A stretch of 21,036 bases of DNA from Folioceros fuciformis (lineage: Eukaryota > Anthocerotophyta > Anthocerotopsida > Anthocerotales): the NCBI GenBank assembly GCA_049999805.1, contig JBNGIO010001432.1, positions 1 through 21,036 on the forward strand, in the 5' to 3' direction. Within the stretch, counting starts at the first letter, position 1. Every line of letters starts with the position of its first letter. The translations under genes were made by a program, and so were the position numbers. Positions 8,177 through 17,904 of the stretch are shown piece after piece. The notes beneath the pieces were generated by a model. That model saw only the letters and a list, made by a program, of their open reading frames with translations. It ran no database searches and was not told where the DNA came from.

Positions 8177-8785
8177 AAGCATATTCCCAAAGAGGACATG
8201 TATGTCCAATGTGTCAATTTGATGCATTCAATGCCATATTGATCACGTTGATGTATTTGTTTCAATGGTAATTAATTAAATATGTTTCTATAAACTTGTG
8301 CAACGTAGATGGTGCAAGAGCTCGAGCTAAGGTTTTGCAATTTCTTAACAATCTCCCAATACCAAGTATCTAGACCGCTTATACTTATGGATGAAAAAAA
8401 ACATAAAAAAGAAGAGAAAACATAACTGTACTAAACAATAGTAGTCCTACGAGTGCTAGTTATCTAGTTATAATGGAAGAGGTAACCTATTCTTACTAAG
8501 ACCACTTCAAATCATGCGAAATAACGTAGGGAGGGAGGAGCTGAACCAAAGTAAGTAAGCTAAGCTAAGCTACATAATTGACATGACGTTTTCTTCGGAA
8601 GACGGACGTTTGAACCACAGCAATCTGTGCACTTATGAAGGCGGGCCGAGAATTGTCTGACGAAGATCTCACGGAAGAAACGACGAGAGGCAAAGGTTTG
8701 TGCATGCCGTCAGCGAGCTCGGTCTGAGCAAGGAGAACGGCAGAGGCGTGCTGACATCTGGCGGGGGGTACTGGAAATCTATAAA
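8177..8785. other. AT-rich spacer with a relic of the secreted-protein gene
   Basis: The spacer holds the 3' region of the secreted-protein gene and the galactosyltransferase promoter. It contains a degenerate copy of the signal-peptide junction of the upstream gene (8296-8326), an A-rich tract (about 8394-8421) and a short tandem of aagta and then ctaag units near 8549-8573. No intact gene was seen. Confidence 0.5.
8296..8326 (+). pseudogene. Degenerate partial duplicate of the secreted-protein gene
   Basis: About 25 of 31 bases match 7444-7474, and the translation LCNVDGARA parallels LCNVGGARP at the signal-peptide cut of the intact gene. The frame runs on to a TAG near 8369 with little further likeness except LNNLPIPSI against LDLPPLI. 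Upstream there is no start or hydrophobic core. It looks like the remains of a tandem copy. Confidence 0.45.
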
Positions 8786-10408
8786 ATGCGGAATCTCTTG
8801 AGGAAGGGTCAGTGGTATGTGAATAGGCATGGTCTTCGACAGGTGTGGAGGCGGATGCCCTTACTGGTGACCACTGGCCTGGTTGCGCTCGCCCTCGTCG
8901 CTTTGTTAGCTTTGGTTGGAAGCAGCCAGGAGGGTTTCCCTCCTGTTCACTGCGCAAACAAGGAAGACACTCTGCGTGCTGCTCGCGGCGTAGGGCACTG
9001 GAGGGGAGGTGCGCCGAGCTTTGGAGACTCACGGGAAACTCAGAGACGGAAGGTGTTGGCAGTTGTCGGGATTCAAACCGGCTTCGATTCTGTGGAGCGT
9101 CGGAAGGCCTTGCGGGCGACGTGGATGCCCTCCACTCCTGAAGGTATTTCCAGGTATCTGAGTGAGGGTTCGGCAAGCTGTTTGGGAGCTTTGCAGTGTT
9201 AGGATGTGGCGCTGTTGTGTCATTTTGTGTTGTGGTGCCTGCAGTCTCGAGGTGGAGACCAATCTAGTTTTCAAATTCGTGATCGGGCATTCCAAGGATG
9301 CGAGGAAAATGGCAGCTCTGGAGGAGGAAATTGCGCAGTACGACGACTTCATCCGGATCGATAACGAGGAGCATTATAATAGACTGAAGTATAAGACGTA
9401 CGTACAGGTGGATTAGGACGGTGTTGCCGAGGATTGTGACTGTCTGTTTCATTTTGAAGGTGAGGATCCGATCTGGCTGCCTGCAGGCTGGCATACTTCA
9501 AGGCTGCCTTCTCGGCCTACGATGCTAAATTCTACGTGAAGGCGGATGATGATATATACCTTCGTCCAGGTACTTGGCCTGGGCAGCAGATTGCACATGT
9601 TCTGTTCAGATTGCTCCATCAGGCCTGCCTGGGGTTTCTGTCTCTCCGAAGGATGCTAAATGCTACAGGTTTGGTCGGGCTGGGCTGCCGGTGCAGATCG
9701 ATTAGCAACATTGCTTGCCAAAGCCAGGCCATCCGATCGTACTTACCTGGGATGTATGAAGAAGGGTCCCGTCATCACCGATGAGAAGCAGAAATGGTGT
9801 GACTGAACGATGACTTTAGCTGTCTTGCAAGTGCGTCTCGTGAATGTATGGTCTAACAGCTCATATTTGCAAAATGGCAGGCATGAACCTGCTGGATACC
9901 TGCTGGGAAACGAGTATTTCTTGCACGCATATGGACCAATATATGCCCTTTCTAACAGAGTTGTAGAAGACATCGCTGCCAGCAGTGACAGCAGGTAAGC
10001 TTTGCCCTCTCTGGCAGCTGAGCTCATCTCAGTTCACTATGAGTACCTAGGTTCATTCGACTGAGGGAAAACCCTCGTCCTGTGATTGAAAGCTTTCGCT
10101 ACTTCGCAAACGAGGATGTCACTGTTGGTGTGTGGATGCTCTCGATGAACGTTGACCACGAGGACAACCACGCACTTTGTCATCAACAGTGCAAGGGAGA
10201 TTCTGTTGCTGTTTGGGACATTCCCAAATGCTCAGGTATGACATCAATCTCCTGGTTCCCTTAACGTCTTCGACGTTGGCACTTGGTAGGCTGATGGTGG
10301 GTTGCTTTACTTGATCACTTGGCAGGACTTTGCCATCCGGAAATGCAATTGCGTGAGCTTCATCAGATGGAGGCGTGTGGAGGACATTCCCCGGTGTCTG
10401 CCGGTTGA
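8786..10408 (+). CDS. Golgi beta-1,3-galactosyltransferase, GT31 family (plant B3GALT12-14 type)
   Basis: Seven exons: 8786-9153, 9245-9397, 9487-9569, 9697-9796, 9881-9994, 10051-10235 and 10326-10408. They join in frame to 361 residues; Arabidopsis members have about 340-385. Introns are 91, 89, 127, 84, 56 and 90 bp. It is a type II membrane protein: a basic cytosolic tail, one membrane span at about 25-44, a stem, then the lumenal catalytic domain starting at [14 protein letters not shown]. The metal-binding DxD motif is ADDDIYLRP (about 193-201). Other family blocks are [31 protein letters not shown], the acidic [11 protein letters not shown], and [13 protein letters not shown] at the C-terminus. 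The family transfers galactose from UDP-galactose in beta-1,3 linkage, probably onto wall glycans or arabinogalactan proteins; the acceptor is not known from sequence. It is placed tail-to-tail with the next gene, 187 bp apart. Confidence 0.93.
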
Positions 10409-10595
10409 TGTAAATATTTTTGTGGCGCCATGTATGTCAGTGGCATTCCTGAATATTATTCAGGCACTATTGCTGACGCAATGCTCCAGACGACCACTCA
10501 ATTTTGAGCGGACTTTGATTAATTCTTTCTACTCACTCTTCAACCCAGTAATTTTTTTGTTCTTTCCAGTCTCTGCAGTGGTGAGTAGGCTCACC

Positions 10596-11912
10596 TCACC
10601 AGTCGGGTCGCCCTCTCCTACTCCAGAGTTTGGGAGCAAAGGCGCGTCCAGTCCACCAGGACATAAGCCAGCTAGAGAGCCGGTTAACAGTGGCCAACCT
10701 ATTGAGAAAGCTCCGCGTCTGCGCCACGGTCCTTCTCATATTTCTAGCTGCGTAGCCCAGCGCTGGCAGAACCACCACCGGCTCTGTTCTGGATCCTCGG
10801 GGCTGCCACAACGCTGGTTCAGTGAAGCCGAGTCGAGGGTGAAGTTACTTATCCACTCTCCAAGCGACAACGAAGGTGTTTGTTTTCCATGACGAGAAAA
10901 ACCGAGGATTCGGCATTACTCACCTTTCGATGCCGCAGAGCCCATTCTCCGCAGACCGTCTTCAGCCGCGCGCACGGCTCGGGCCGAGCTGCGCACGCCC
11001 TCCGATATCTCCTGCCTGCGGGACGAAATTTGTCAGTTGCTTATCCCGTATCCAACCCTTTCCTTCCTTGCGTTCTAGTTCCGCTTCAGCATTTTGATTA
11101 AAACGACTCGGCAGGAGGAACAGAAACAAAGAGCAGCAGCAACGATGATACCCCAGATCGCTCAGTTCCATAGTGAGGTCACTGATCTCCATTCCAGACA
11201 ACCTGACAGCAGCCATGGTCCCGGGGAGCTCTTCCCTGGCCGCATCTGCCAGCTTCTCCAGCGACTCTGCCGCCTTCTTGAAGGCCTGGCACCACATGCA
11301 AACTCAGGTCAGGCCGGCGAGGCACATGACGGCATAGTCGAGTCGAGTGGTGTCGTGCGTACCAGCAGCGTCGGAATTGCAGCCAAGAAGAGGCAGGAGA
11401 GGGTCCCTACCGCCTGATGCACCAAACCGGAGTGTGAATGGTCAGCACAGTGCCACAACAGTAGAATTAAAGCGCATGGACGCGGCCATGCGTCACGGGC
11501 TCACCACACACGCAATGAACCCGAGGAGAACCACATGCTGGTCCGAGAGCCCGATGAACGTTGCAGTTCCCGGGGCAGGCACTGCTGTGCCCGTGCTCGC
11601 AACCAGCACCGTACTGCCGCTGCTCTCTCCCGCGCCGGGAGCCTGCTCGGAAGAAGAAGACGGCGCCGCCCGCACACGCCACCTCCGGCGTCCCGCCCGC
11701 AGCTGCAGCGGGGAAGAAGACGAAGAACGAGCTCTCCACTCTGCTCTCCCGGTTGCTGTCACACGGCCAGCGGGTCGGGGATTCCTCAACCAAGCTGGGC
11801 AGGCCGCGAGGCTATCCGACCTGCGAAAAGGAGCAAACTTGACGCACCATTTCCTGCCTTCCCCTTGCGCTATCTGCACGCTGACGGATGCGATGGCTTG
11901 AGCTGCCACCAT
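10596..11912 (-). CDS. Plastid membrane protein of unknown function, conserved in plants
   Basis: Five exons on the minus strand: 11912-11505, 11413-11363, 11285-11152, 11015-10924 and 10783-10596. They join to 290 residues in frame; introns are 91, 77, 136 and 140 bp. The first ~100 residues are rich in Arg, Ser and Ala with few acidic residues, as in a chloroplast transit peptide. A hydrophobic segment follows (HVVLLGFIACV joined to AVGTLSCLFLAAIPTLL, about 127-153). Next is a highly conserved block, EELPGTMAAVRLSGMEISDL then ELSDLGQEISEGVRSS, that I recognise from uncharacterised plant chloroplast proteins resembling DUF948; this looks like a coiled or amphipathic region. A basic C-terminal helix and tail follow (RRTVAQTRSFLNRL). 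The last acceptor (AACAG|AG at 10784) was chosen over CAG at 10802 because only it keeps phase. Family membership is fairly sure; function is unknown. Confidence 0.82.
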
Positions 11913-12246
11913 GGTTCAGCTCTAACGCAAGACAAGACAAGGGCCTCGGCCAGCCGAATTCATGCAAATTGCATCGTTCCGTCTCTCGGCAACAGGAGAC
12001 GGCCGCTTGTTCATCCCGAATAGGTTTTGGCGTAGGAACTTCCATCAAGCCTGCTCTTCGCCATGTGGATGGCCTTGTGCTTCTCCACATGGACTACAAT
12101 AGCCGATTGTCTCATTTGCAAAAGGATTTCACGGTGATAAATTATGTCAGTCTATGTTACAACGTTGGTCAAAATTTCAATATTCCCTGCCGGAAGGCCC
12201 GCTCCTGTGAGCCGGTTAGCATGTTTCTGGTTGATGATTACTCCAG
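11913..12246. other. Spacer between GPN1 3' end and plastid-protein start
   Basis: It must contain the promoter of the minus-strand plastid-protein gene and the 3' untranslated region of GPN1. I see no coding signal. A short inverted motif, ccatgtggatgg...ccacatgg, near 12060-12092 is unremarkable. Confidence 0.4.
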
Positions 12247-13881
12247 CTATCTGTCGGTACCATTGTCGAAACGCCTCCGTTCTTCACCTTCGCTCCCTCC
12301 ATCATCTTCATCCTCGTCCTCTCGGCCTTCGTCTTCCTCCTCCTCCTCCTCTTCCTCCTCTTCTACTTCTTCGAGATCACCGTCCAGGGTTAGAGAATCC
12401 ATGTCCTCTCTTAACCCTGCCCGAGGGGCAGATAGGATCACTTTCTGGCCTTGCGACTCCTGCATGTCTTTCTGCAGGCGGCCCAGGCTCGCTACTCTAC
12501 GCTCTTCCTCCTTCTTCTGCCTCTCGTCCAGCTTCTGTTGTAGCTCAACCCTGCCAGCACGCCTTCGCATCAGTACAACATGGACATGACCAAGACAACA
12601 GAGTCCGATCCCGACCCATCAGATTATGCTGAAATGAGCCTTGCCACCCACTTGTAACTTTCCATGTACTCGGTGGCGCTAGCTTCAATGGCTTCGAAGA
12701 ACTGCTCGATGCCCTCCCCCGTGATGGCTGACACCCCGACATTGCGCAAATTACGATAAAACTCATCCAGCACTAAGCACAGGCTTCTGCTTAGACTGGA
12801 GGTGTACGACGTGTCACTGTCTATGGCTGTTTGAAACGCCTCGAAGTCCTCCATCCACTGCAAGTTGAGCAAGAAACCACATCAGCATGAGCTCTCCTGG
12901 CTGGTCTTGCGTCCGCCGTCGAACTACCAGTCACAAAGGCAGCACCAAGCACAAGCACCTCACCTCCACTGCAAACTGATGTTTAGCAACATCAACCTTG
13001 TTGAAGGCCAGGAGCAGTGGCAGACGAGTCTTGTACAAAATGCTACAAGCATACAACATGTTGCTCATGAAAGTACTTGGGCTTGTTGACCGAGGAGTAT
13101 CCACAACATACACAACCACAGTCGGAAAAGTGGAAGCGAAAGCTTCCGTGATGATCGCCCCCGATGCCGACCAAGTAAAAATTTCAATTTGCCCTGGGGT
13201 ATCGACAAGAACGTAGTCCAGAGAATCTGCTCTCTTCTCCACAAGAGTGACCACCTGTTCAACATACAGTCGGTAAGTGACAAGGTACTTACAGAACACA
13301 CATGCTCACCTACGAGCGAACCCTTACAGGAATAAACACCACAAAAGAAAGAAAGAACGAAAGAAAAACAGTGAAACCCGACACAATTCAAGTAACCTAC
13401 CTCATCGAACTTGCTGGCAAATAGATTCAAAGAAGTGAGAATGCCCCCGTTCGGCCCCAGACGGTATTCCTTCATCACGTTTTTGTACTTCACGGTGTCC
13501 CGAATGTCGATATTGCAAGGATACGGCACCGAGGAGACGGCCGGATCAAGGTTCATCACATAGCCCCGCTTCCCCGACTGTTGCACATGGTGTACCAGGC
13601 GCTGCAGCAACGTAGTCTTCCCACTACCTGTGCAACAAACGATGCTGCCCTCGTCACACCCTCAAATTCTCATACCCCAGTGCAGACCAATTCCAGTCCC
13701 TGCTCGGACAATTCACAAACTGCAAACTCCCCACGTCACAAAGCTGAAAATTTAGGATGCACTAGCCGCTTATTCGCCCACCAGCCATGCCGACCACGAT
13801 AACAATAACGGGGTGTTTTTTGCCGCCAATAGACTGTCCCTGGGACTGGCTTTTGCCGCTCGCGGACGTAGACGGCTCCAT
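12247..13881 (-). CDS. GPN1: GPN-loop GTPase 1 (QQT2/XAB1 type)
   Basis: Five exons: 13881-13782, 13627-13401, 13254-12964, 12857-12652 and 12550-12247. They join in frame to 375 residues, matching the 370-380 of human GPN1 and plant QQT2; introns are 154, 146, 106 and 101 bp. The P-loop GMAGSGKTT (31-39) is split by intron 1. The family-defining Gly-Pro-Asn loop is at 91-93 (RLGPNGG). Switch II is DTPGQIE (127-133), followed by [30 protein letters not shown] and the guanine-binding FNKVD. The C-terminal exon has a charged coiled segment ([16 protein letters not shown]), a conserved MDSLTLD block and a long Glu/Asp tail. GPN1 pairs with GPN2/GPN3 and is needed for assembly and nuclear import of RNA polymerase II; its Arabidopsis relative is required for embryo division patterns. 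The start at 13881 fits family N-termini, although the frame is open further upstream. Confidence 0.95.
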
Positions 13882-14040
13882 CTCAAGAAGCTCGGAAGCT
13901 CGTTCGCGCTCTCGTAAAAAATTGGACGCAAGTGCTGTATTTATGGGAGACCTGGAGCTAGCTAGGGCTTGGGAGACAATAGTCCGAGAAGCAGAAAGGT
14001 TTAGCTTGGGAGCAGAATAGAAATTTGGATGCAATCTGCG
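13882..14040. promoter_or_regulatory. Short bidirectional promoter of GPN1 and RH24
   Basis: Only 159 bp separate the divergent start codons, so both promoters and both leaders must fit here or overlap neighbouring coding DNA. I see no good TATA box on either strand; tgtatttatg near 13937 is the nearest AT-rich motif. Both genes serve basic RNA metabolism and are expected to be broadly expressed, which suits a shared TATA-less promoter. Confidence 0.6.
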
Positions 14041-16923
14041 ATGTCGAAGCGCAAGTTCGGGTTCGAGGGATTCGGGATTAGCAAGCGGTCTAGCTATGAA
14101 TTCGAGGCTGGCCATGCTCCGCGGCGGATGTATGTTCCCTCGCCTTCGAGGAAGGCGACACGGAATGAGGACGGGGATTTGGAGAACATGCAGTTCGAGC
14201 AGGAGGAGGAGGTGGAAAGGACCGGGACTGGAGAGGGTGAAGATAATGTAAAGGGGGAGCAGGGGCAGGGGCAAGAGGAGGAGATAGATCCTCTCGACGC
14301 CTACATGCTCGGGATTCAGGAGGAGGTTAAGAAAGCACCCACGAATCCGAGGCCGAAGCGAGAGGCTTTGGAGGACGAGGAAGATGACCCCATGGAGAGC
14401 TTTCTGAAGGCTCGTCGTGATGCGGGATTGTCTCTGGCAGCGGAGGCTCTGCACGCTGGATATGATTCGGACGAGGAGGTTTACGCTGCTGCCAAGGCTG
14501 TGGATGCTGGCATGGTGGAGTACGACTCTGATGATAATCCAGTCATCACGGTGGATCGGAAGAAGGTGGAACCTCTAGCGCCGCTGGATCACAGTGATAT
14601 GGACTACGAGCCTTTCAGCAAGGATTTCTATGAAGAGACTCAGGCCATTTCAGGTTGGAGGTGTGAGAATGAGGGATGGCAGGAGTTGGAACTTGTGGCT
14701 TTATGTTGGTAGAGATGGTGGTGAATTGTGCTTGACTCTCATGCTGTTGCAGGTATGGCTGAGGAGGAGGTGAGTGCGTACAGGCAGTCCCTGGCAATTA
14801 AAGTGTCGGGGTTTGATGTGGCTAGGCCTATTAAGACGTTTGACCAGCTTGGGTTCGACTCTGCGTTGAGAGGCGCGATTAACAAACAGGGTTACGAGAA
14901 GCCTACACCTGTGCAGTGTCAGGCGTTGCCAGTGGCCCTTGCAGGAAGGGACATGATTGGCATAGCAAAGACTGGGTCGGGAAAGACTGCGGCATTTGTG
15001 CTCCCCATGATTGTGCACATAATGGATCAGGAGGAGGTGGGGAAGGGCGAGGGGCCCATAGGGGTCATTTGTGCTCCTACACGTGAGCTGGCTCAACAGA
15101 TTTATTTGGAGACGAAAAAGTTCGCCAAAGTTCATGGTATAAAGGTGTCAGGGGTTTATGGCGGGATGTCAAAATTTGAGCAGTTCAAGGAGTTGAAAGC
15201 TGGGTGCGAGGTTGTGGTTGCCACCCCTGGTCGTCTGATTGATATGTTGAAAATGAAAGCTTTAACCATGTTAAGGGCTACGTTTCTTGTACTGGATGAG
15301 GCAGATAGAATGTTTGATCTGGGATTTGAGCCTCAGATCCGGTCAATTGTGGGCCAGATAAGGCCAGACCGCCAGACTCTGCTCTTTTCGGCAACAATGC
15401 CTCGCCGGGTTGAAAGGCTTGCACGAGAAGTCTTATCAGATCCCATACGTGTGACTGTTGGGGAAGTTGGGATGGCTAATGAGGATATTACCCAGGTAGC
15501 AACTGTGCTTTCGGCAGATGCCGACAAGATGCCTTGGTTGCTTAACAAACTTCCTGAGATGGTGGACGATGGGGACGTCTTGGTGTTTTCTTCTACTAAG
15601 CTGCGAGTTGAGGAAATTGAGGGAAAGCTCAAGGAAGTAGGGTTCAAGGTGGCTGCATTGCATGGAGACAAAGATCAAGCATCTAGAATGGAAGTCCTCA
15701 GCTCTTTCAAGTCGGGGGTGTACCATGTTCTTGTGGCTACAGATGTTGCTGCTCGTGGTTTGGACATCAAGTCAATAAAAACTGTTGTAAATTTTGATAT
15801 TGCTAAGGACATGGATAGTCATGTACACCGAATAGGGAGAACAGGTCGTGCTGGTGACAAAGAAGGTGTAGCTCACACACTTGTCACACAGAAGGAAGCA
15901 CGCTTTGCTGGGGAACTGGTCAACAGCTTGATTGCTTCTGGGCAGAATGTTTCCATGGAGCTCATGGACCTAGCAATGAAGGTAATTGTTGGTCTAGTCT
16001 TGGAGTGATGTGGTGGAAATTTGCTTTCTGTGCAGCGTGTCTGTTAACATGTGGACTATGGTCTTTTGCAGGATGGCCGCTTTCGGGCTCAAAGAGAAGG
16101 GAGGAAAGGGACTGGAGGTAAAGCACAGTCAGTCTGTTAAAGTTCTATGTATCAATACTTGTTTCCTCAAAATTAAAGGTCTTTCGTGATCGCCTATGTA
16201 GGACGAGGAAAGGGAGGTGGTAAAGGTCGTGGCCGAGGCCGAGGCAGCGGGGGTGGTTCAGTTGGAAATAATGCGGGTGGCGGTGGTCGTAATGTCCGCG
16301 GTGTTGACTTTGGTATGGGCATAGGGTACAACCCTGAATCAACAAATAGAGGTAGTCCAGCTGTGCCAGCAGCTCCTCGGGAGGTTTCAAATAGAGGCAC
16401 TGCAGTGGATGCCCTAAAGATGGGAATGATGGCACGCTTTAAGAACAGCTTTGTGGCAGCATCTGCTGGGGGTGTCAGTGGTTCCACAGGCTCTGGATCA
16501 TATGCTGCAAGTGGTTCCACACCTCAGGGTCGTGTCCATGGGGCTGGAAGCAACGCCGGCAGGGGTGGTCCTCCTGAAAATGGCAAGAGCCAGTCTTTTG
16601 GAGGCAGTGGGGCTACAGGAATTGGTCGAGGAACTAGGATGACTGGGTTTGCTCCTAGCACTAGTGGGAAAGGTCCAACATTGGCTGGCTTCACATCGAC
16701 AAGCTCAGAAGGAATCAGCACTCAAAGCATGTCAGGCACGCAGCCGACACAGGCCTCCAGTGATTCAACAGAGCGTGGAGGAGGCTCAAGGTATGTTGGG
16801 GCATTTGCCTGTGCTACCTGTGTCTGGATAACTGCATCAAAGATGTGATAAGGTGGTTCATGCCGAACATCTCTGGTGTCTTGCAGGCGAGAAAGAAAGC
16901 GTCCATCTGGCTGGGATCGGTAA
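14041..16923 (+). CDS. RH24: DEAD-box ATP-dependent RNA helicase, RH24 type
   Basis: Five exons: 14041-14653, 14753-15981, 16072-16117, 16202-16790 and 16887-16923. They join in frame to 837 residues; Arabidopsis RH24 has 760. Introns are 99, 90, 84 and 96 bp. The start MSKRKFGFEGFG is the family N-terminus; the ATG at 14029 would add four residues. An acidic N-terminal region carries DPMESFLKARRDAGL and HAGYDSDEEVYAAAKAVDAGM, which are diagnostic. The helicase core has motif I AKTGSGKT (276-283), PTREL, DEAD (386-389), SAT (417-419), TDVAARGLD and HRIGRTGRAG (563-572), all intact. The C-terminus is a long Gly/Arg-rich tail (GRGKGGGKGRGRGRG) and serine/glycine-rich linker ending in RERKRPSGWDR. 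Relatives are DDX42/Prp5-like helicases, implicated in splicing, in the nucleus. The extra length against Arabidopsis lies mostly in the Gly/Ser linker. Confidence 0.96.
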
Positions 16924-17904
16924 CTATGCTAAGCAGGGGGTTGCCTCCTAGCCGCCGACCCTGTGCTGCAACAACGGAGCACCCTCGTCTTGGAAATCGG
17001 TAATCCCTGATAATCGACACGTCACTCAGGCGCATGTAAACAAGTTTTAATGCTGATCAGAATTTATCGGCCATCTGTTTTGTGTCGCAGGGTCTTGGGA
17101 CAATGGTATAGTGGCTACACTACCGTACCACCTGAACTTGTAGCTTCAAGTGCACTTAACGGTGTATTTACTTGTTTACATCTGGGGATTATCGTGCAAT
17201 AAGGCAGGGAACGATGCAGCGTTGAGATTGGGAATGAAGCTGTCAGCAGCAACACGAAGGCCGGCAGCAGGGCATCCGAGCTGTCGGTCAGACCACATAC
17301 ATGAGCTACTAGAACAATATACCGTGGTAATGACATACACCGTCGGAGCTGTACTCGGTTCTATGGAGGACGGGCGTGTCGGTGTCAGGATGGTAGTCAT
17401 TTCATCTGTTCAGGGCCATGAAAAGCATTATCCGGCTTGCTGTGCACTCGAAGCAGGCGACCTGTTGGCTGACATTGATTTGCAATGCGCTCTAATAACC
17501 AATCCCAAACATGAGTGACGCTTGCTCCCTTGGATCCATGGGTGAGGGGGGGGCCTGAAGCGGCAATGTAGCTGCCTATCTAGAGATCTCTCGCTTTGCC
17601 CTATCATCGTGACCGGGGTCAGTCCCTCAGATGAGCGTAGGTGGCTTGAGAGTTAGCTCGACAGTGAGCAGATCAAAGCCACACTCCAAGAGTCTTTAAT
17701 GTCGTAGATCGCCCATCGTTGCGTCCTGAACGCCTCTTGCTTTAGCGCAAGTCTGCTGCTTGCTCTTTTCTGGATAAGAGCCCGGCCCCGACGGTGTACA
17801 CAATCAGGACCTCGCTATGTCGCACGCCATCAAAGTGTGCGAGAAGAGGCCCTGGCCTTCACACACAGAAATGATCCTGCGCGAATCGTTGTTCATCGTG
17901 CGTC
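16924..17904. other. Spacer between RH24 and the PPR gene
   Basis: About 980 bp with no gene I can support. It holds the RH24 3' region and the PPR promoter. The longest open frame (17150-17518, plus, 122 codons) has no recognisable features and looks like chance. A tRNA-like A box at 17103-17119 was rejected. No clear TATA box was found before 17905. Confidence 0.45.

Noticed and set aside
8549-8573. Short tandem units (aagta, ctaag) as a CRISPR or regulatory array
   Set aside because: Units of 4-5 bp repeated about three times with no spacers; ordinary slippage in AT-rich DNA of a plant nucleus.
8779-8786. TATAAAA motif before the galactosyltransferase gene
   Set aside because: It directly touches the ATG at 8786, so it cannot act as the TATA box for that start codon.
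9142-9147. Alternative donor GAAG|GTATTT in the galactosyltransferase
   Set aside because: It leaves phase 1, which does not fit the acceptor at 9244; the donor at 9154 fits phase 2.
8565-9176. 203-codon minus-strand frame
   Set aside because: It is antisense to exon 1 of the galactosyltransferase and has no protein features of its own.
9154-9202. Exon 1 of the galactosyltransferase reading on to its stop at 9200-9202
   Set aside because: Splicing at 9153 (CCAG|GTATCT) to 9245 restores the conserved block [15 protein letters not shown] and correct phase, so the read-through is intron.
10302-10892. 196-codon plus-strand frame
   Set aside because: It crosses the last transferase exon in the wrong frame, the tail-to-tail spacer and the antisense of the plastid-protein exon; it is a chance frame.
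13762-14454. 230-codon minus-strand frame
   Set aside because: Only its end (from 13881) is GPN1 exon 1; the rest is antisense to RH24 coding sequence.
17097-17165. Possible tRNA gene (tggtatagtggctac resembles a D-arm A box)
   Set aside because: No GGTTCGANTCC-type B box and no acceptor-stem pairing at a proper distance.
17150-17518. 122-codon plus-strand frame in the RH24-PPR spacer
   Set aside because: No motif, no targeting signal and no family likeness; length is within what chance gives in this composition.
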